Of a stretch of DNA of 64,000 bases, positions 59,555 through 64,000 are shown in pieces; position 1 is the first letter of the stretch, and the number at the start of each line of letters is the position of its first letter. Source of the stretch: Glaciecola sp. (GTDB lineage Bacteria; Pseudomonadota; Gammaproteobacteria; Enterobacterales; Alteromonadaceae); NCBI GenBank assembly GCA_029246415.1, contig JAQWNF010000024.1, positions 1 to 64,000 of the forward strand, read 5' to 3'. A program made the translations under genes and the position numbers. The notes under the pieces were generated by a model. That model worked only from the letters and a program-made list of their open reading frames with translations. It ran no database searches and was not told the origin of the DNA.

Positions 59555-62398
59555 ATGGGGTTTAAGGGAATATTTTGTGCGGCAATATTTGTTGCATGTA
59601 CATTACAAACAACAGTAATGGCTCAAGATAATTCAGATACGGTATATGCCTATTATGAAGAAGCCGTCGTTAGTTTTAACCAAGAAGAATATGAAACGAG
59701 TTATATTCATCTCAAAAATGCGCTCGATATCGATCCTGACCATTTACCATCTAAAATTCTGATTGGTAGATTACTCTTAATCAATAACCTACCCGAAGCT
59801 GCTATCACTGAATTTGAAGAAGCATTGTTAGCTGGTGCCGATCCTAATATTGTTTTGGTCCCTTTGATACGCGCATATATTTTTGTCCAAGAATTCAAAA
59901 AAGCGACAACCGTATCCTTGCAAAATCTTTCTCGTGAAAACAAGTTTGAAGTCTATTTACTCCAGGCTAGTGCTTATAGCAATACTGACAACACAGAATT
60001 AGCATTTGCACATTATCAAAAAGCCAAACTATTAAAGCCAGAAAATACACGTTTATTAAATTCAATGGCATCGCTGTATATGAGTAACGATGTGTGGGGC
60101 AAAGCGGCTACATTAATCCAAGAGTCATTAGCTTTAGACCCAAACAATCCCAAGACCCAACACCTTCAAGGCACATTTTTATTACTGCAAGACAATGTTG
60201 ATGGGGCGATTAAAACGTTTGAATATGCATACTCAAAAAGTCCAGGCAGCCCGATAATTCAACGCTCATTAGCAAGTGCTTACTTACGTAAAGGTATGCA
60301 AAAAAAAGCGTTAACCTTAATTGAACGCATGTTGAAAGAAACCCCCGATCCGTTCACTAAACTCCTATATGCGCAGCTCACCAATGACGAAAATAATGAG
60401 CAGGCAAATAAACTTTACCAAGAAGTAACGCAAACATTGAGTTTGTTACCAGAGGATATTCGAGTTAATCGTAACGATATTACATTAATTAATGCCCTTG
60501 CCTCCTACTTTCAGAAAAACTACGAACAAGCTGCCAATGATTTACAGCGCTATGTAAAAAATGCACCAAACAACATCAACGCGTTGAAATTATTGGTCGA
60601 TTCGTATATTCAATTAGAACAATTTCTTAATGCAGTGCGCGTATTAGAAGCTAATAACGCGATGGTAATGAAAGAGCTGCCGCTCACCGTTACCCTGTGT
60701 AATCTATATTTTGAGCTTGATCGTGGATTTAAATGTGAATCTATTATCCGCGAATTACGCGTCTTTATGGAAGACCAAAGTACCCTGAACCTATTAGAAG
60801 TGCGTTCTCTAAATAACCGTGGCGAAAGCCGTGAAGCCTTGACCATGTTTGAAGAATTCTTCAATAACGTCAATTATCCTTACTTAAGACAACTGCACAT
60901 TGAGCTGCTATTGCAAAACGGCCTGACTTCTCGTGCACGCCAAGTGATGGATAGTGAAATTAAACGTGCAGCTGGTGTCATTGGCGATTTACCGCGTGAG
61001 ATCCACCTGCTCAATGCAACGGTATTATTACAAGAACGCAAACTCGAAGACGCGTTTAATGAAGTACAAACCGTTCTAAAACGCGAGCCTAATTTATCAA
61101 GTGCGCGCTTTCTTCAAGCGCAAATCATGTATTATCAAAATCGCTTTGATGATTCTATTGTGATGCTAGATTCGATTAATGAAACGTACTCTCCTTTGGA
61201 GGTTGCTAAGTTTATTGCACAAAATAAAATTTCACAGAACAAGCTCGAAGAAGCATATGACTTAATCAACCCACTCTTTGAAAAAAATCCCAAAAATATC
61301 AGTATTCTGGAAATGATGATGGAGATTTTTTCACTCAAAGAAGATTATGAAAATGCGTTGTGGATCAACCAAAAGCTAATGAAAACATCCTTCATGAATA
61401 CACAGTATTTAATAACACAAGCCAATCTATACCTAAAATCGAATCAATTAGAAAACGCTGTGACCTCATTTGCTAAAATAGCCAACGTCGTCAAAGACAA
61501 CCCGGTTGGATTGGTTCAATTAGCTCAATTACAAAGTGAAGCGCAACTATTTGATGACGCGTACGAAAACATCAAGCGTGCACGAACTATGTTGCGTGGT
61601 GATATGACATTGGATATGCAGGCGCGTATTTTACAAGCTGACATTCTATTTAAAAACCGTCAGTACAATCAGGCGATCACTTTAGCGCGCTCGGTAGTAT
61701 TAAATGCATTTAGCCGTGATGAAAAAAAGATCCTTCGCTTACAAGCTATGTTTATTATCGGTGAAGTTTATCGTGCGCAGGCACAGTACCAACAAGCAGC
61801 AGATATTTTTGTCGAGCTGTTTAATAATGGTCTACCCAATCAAGCTGGTGCCTACTTATATGAGTTGACCACCAAACGACTTAACGAAGATGTGTTTACG
61901 ATCCATGCTGAAAACTTATTAAAAGCCCAACCTGAGCAACAATTTGTGCGCCGTTTGTTAGCCGACTTTTATCTCCAGACTAATCAAAAAGAGCTAGCAA
62001 TGGGCCATTATAACCGTTTACTCGAAAGTGAAAACGTGACTAAACGCGAACAAATTTATAATAATTTAGCGAATATCTTGGTTGATACGGATCTAGATGA
62101 AGCTGATAAATACGTACAAATGGCATTTGAAATCAATCAACAAGATGCGCAAATCATCGATACCATGGGCTGGATTTATTTTCAGCGCAGTGATTATCTC
62201 AATGCTCTTAGACAGTTTCGCAAAGCCTATGTTCTAGACAGCACTGAGCCAGGTATTAAATATCACCTAGCGTATGTACTGTACAAATTAGGGCGTGTTG
62301 ATGAAGCGAAAAAACAGCTCGAACGTCTGTTTGATGAACATGAAGACTTTCAGCAGCAAGCTAAAGCAAAAGCCTTACTCGCTGCATTGAAAGTCTAA
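59555..62398 (+). CDS. TPR-repeat protein resembling PEP-CTERM system protein PrsT
   Basis: YYEEAVVSFNQEEYETSYIHLKNALDIDPDHLPSKILIGRLLLINNLPEAAITEFEEALLAGADPNIVLVPLIRAYI; about 20 TPRs; next to PEP-CTERM gene. Confidence 0.75.
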   Translation: MGFKGIFCAAIFVACTLQTTVMAQDNSDTVYAYYEEAVVSFNQEEYETSYIHLKNALDIDPDHLPSKILIGRLLLINNLPEAAITEFEEALLAGADPNIVLVPLIRAYIFVQEFKKATTVSLQNLSRENKFEVYLLQASAYSNTDNTELAFAHYQKAKLLKPENTRLLNSMASLYMSNDVWGKAATLIQESLALDPNNPKTQHLQGTFLLLQDNVDGAIKTFEYAYSKSPGSPIIQRSLASAYLRKGMQKKALTLIERMLKETPDPFTKLLYAQLTNDENNEQANKLYQEVTQTLSLLPEDIRVNRNDITLINALASYFQKNYEQAANDLQRYVKNAPNNINALKLLVDSYIQLEQFLNAVRVLEANNAMVMKELPLTVTLCNLYFELDRGFKCESIIRELRVFMEDQSTLNLLEVRSLNNRGESREALTMFEEFFNNVNYPYLRQLHIELLLQNGLTSRARQVMDSEIKRAAGVIGDLPREIHLLNATVLLQERKLEDAFNEVQTVLKREPNLSSARFLQAQIMYYQNRFDDSIVMLDSINETYSPLEVAKFIAQNKISQNKLEEAYDLINPLFEKNPKNISILEMMMEIFSLKEDYENALWINQKLMKTSFMNTQYLITQANLYLKSNQLENAVTSFAKIANVVKDNPVGLVQLAQLQSEAQLFDDAYENIKRARTMLRGDMTLDMQARILQADILFKNRQYNQAITLARSVVLNAFSRDEKKILRLQAMFIIGEVYRAQAQYQQAADIFVELFNNGLPNQAGAYLYELTTKRLNEDVFTIHAENLLKAQPEQQFVRRLLADFYLQTNQKELAMGHYNRLLESENVTKREQIYNNLANILVDTDLDEADKYVQMAFEINQQDAQIIDTMGWIYFQRSDYLNALRQFRKAYVLDSTEPGIKYHLAYVLYKLGRVDEAKKQLERLFDEHEDFQQQAKAKALLAALKV

Positions 62399-62407
62399 AC
62401 GAAATAA

Positions 62408-62436
62408 GAGTCTAGACATATTGAATGTCTAGACTC
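62408..62436. repeat. Perfect 12-bp-stem hairpin between convergent genes, possible terminator
   Basis: GAGTCTAGACAT-attga-ATGTCTAGACTC; no T tract. Confidence 0.6.
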
Positions 62437-62443
62437 AAGGTGA

Positions 62444-64000
62444 CTACGCGGGGCTATCAGTAAACTCTATTGTTAGTCGCCCATCAAGGACGTCCACTTG
62501 CACGGTATCTAAGTGCTTGTCACTCAGGCTCAATAACTTAGTCGCTAATGGGTTTTCCAGTTCATGCTGGATAGCCCGTTTTAGCGGTCTAGCGCCATAG
62601 ACAGGATCAAACCCAACACTGGCGATTTGATTCAACGCCTCTCCAGAAATACTTAGTGTAAAGCCTTTTTCTAATAGACGCTGGCGTAAACTCTGTAACT
62701 GGATCTTGGCAATCGCTTTGATGTTTTCTAAGCCCAAAGGATGGAACACCACAATATCATCCACACGGTTAATAAACTCAGGTCTAAAATGCATTCCCAC
62801 CGTCGCCATTACCATGCTTTTCATTGCATCATAGTCATTGTCTTTGGCTTGTTCTTGGATAATATCCGAGCCTAAGTTAGACGTCATGATGATCACGGTA
62901 TTTTTAAAATCTACCGTGCGCCCTTGCCCATCGGTTAAACGCCCGTCATCTAAGACTTGTAGCAAAATATTAAATACATCAGGGTGTGCTTTTTCAACTT
63001 CATCCAGCAAAATAACTGAATAAGGCTTACGGCGCACCGCTTCGGTTAAATATCCGCCCTCTTCATAGCCGACATAACCCGGAGGCGCACCGACTAAGCG
63101 TGATACCGAATGTTTTTCCATAAACTCCGACATATCAATGCGCACCATGGCATCTTGCGAGTCAAATAAGAAATTAGCTAACGATTTACACAGCTCTGTT
63201 TTACCCACACCAGTAGGACCTAAAAACAAAAACGACCCAATCGGTTTAGCAGGATCAGCCAGACCCGCACGCGAACGACGGATCGCATTTGCGACACTAG
63301 TCACCGCTTCATCTTGACCGATGACTCTGTCGTGTAGCGCTTCTTCCATGCGTACCAGCTTATCGCGCTCACCTTCCAGCATTTTAGACACTGGGATCCC
63401 CGTCCAACGGGATAACACATCTGCGATTTCAATTTCAGTGACTTTGTTTTTTATTAGTTGCGCGGTAAAATCTTCTGCGCTATTGGCTTTTTCTAACTGT
63501 AGCTCTAGCTCTGGAATACGACCGTATTGCAGTTCTGACATACGGTTGAGATCGCCTGCACGTCGCGCAATTTCCAAATCAATCTTAGCTTGTTCGAGTT
63601 GTGTTTTGATGCCTTGGGCACCTTGCATTGCATCTTTTTCAGATAACCAAATAGTTTCTAACTCTTTATAACGCAGCTCGGCTTTTTCTCGTTCTACCTC
63701 AATGATTTCTAAGCGTTTGAGACTCGCTTCATCGGTTTCTTTGGCCAATGCTTGTTCTTCGAGTTTTAACTGAATAATCCGGCGGTCGAGCTTATCCATT
63801 TCATCTGGCTTTGAATCAATCTGCATACGAATACTCGACGCCGCTTCATCAATCAAATCAATCGCTTTGTCAGGTAATTGTCGGTCTGCAATATAACGAT
63901 GTGACAAACTTGCCGCAGCCACAATGGCGGGATCGGTAATGTCTACCGCATGGTGCAATTCATAACGTTCTTTGAGGCCGCGTAATATCGCAATCGTATC
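62444..64000 (-). CDS. clpB: ATP-dependent chaperone ClpB, C-terminal part (continues beyond window)
   Basis: [37 protein letters not shown]...[25 protein letters not shown]; frame open to window end. Confidence 0.97.
   Translation of the reverse strand, partial: DTIAILRGLKERYELHHAVDITDPAIVAAASLSHRYIADRQLPDKAIDLIDEAASSIRMQIDSKPDEMDKLDRRIIQLKLEEQALAKETDEASLKRLEIIEVEREKAELRYKELETIWLSEKDAMQGAQGIKTQLEQAKIDLEIARRAGDLNRMSELQYGRIPELELQLEKANSAEDFTAQLIKNKVTEIEIADVLSRWTGIPVSKMLEGERDKLVRMEEALHDRVIGQDEAVTSVANAIRRSRAGLADPAKPIGSFLFLGPTGVGKTELCKSLANFLFDSQDAMVRIDMSEFMEKHSVSRLVGAPPGYVGYEEGGYLTEAVRRKPYSVILLDEVEKAHPDVFNILLQVLDDGRLTDGQGRTVDFKNTVIIMTSNLGSDIIQEQAKDNDYDAMKSMVMATVGMHFRPEFINRVDDIVVFHPLGLENIKAIAKIQLQSLRQRLLEKGFTLSISGEALNQIASVGFDPVYGARPLKRAIQHELENPLATKLLSLSDKHLDTVQVDVLDGRLTIEFTDSPA

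Overview
This 64 kb window is chromosomal DNA from a gammaproteobacterium. The gene content looks Alteromonadales-like, but that is inference from protein families, not a database result. From left to right it contains: an IS3-family element end; a wza-wzb-wzc capsule/exopolysaccharide export operon whose next gene is cut by that IS; two YjbH-type surface polysaccharide proteins; a Phd-VapC toxin-antitoxin pair; an RfaH-like antiterminator with tRNA-Trp; a TPP-riboswitch operon (TonB receptor, PnuC/PnuT-type transporter, APH-fold kinase); a CHASE histidine kinase with one in-frame stop; tmcA; a TonB2-type energizer operon (DUF3450, TtpC/ExbB, ExbB, ExbD, TonB, TPR); an S9 peptidase and a TonB receptor; 4.5S SRP RNA; leucine dehydrogenase with a divergent Lrp and a TyrR-like regulator; psp genes and a sapABCDF-like ABC transporter; oadGAB; a DUF4402-type chaperone-usher operon with SPOR-like domains; tRNA-Arg and tRNA-Ser; a RelBE/StbDE-like TA pair overlapping pssA; a PEP-CTERM protein behind a candidate sigma-54 promoter, followed by a PrsT-like TPR protein; and a partial clpB. 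The strongest leads are the SPOR-domain chaperone-usher operon, the single nonsense codon in the CHASE kinase, the thiamine salvage operon with a predicted SD-sequestering expression platform, the IS3-truncated polysaccharide gene, and the PEP-CTERM/sigma-54 locus. No CRISPR array, prophage or rRNA was seen.
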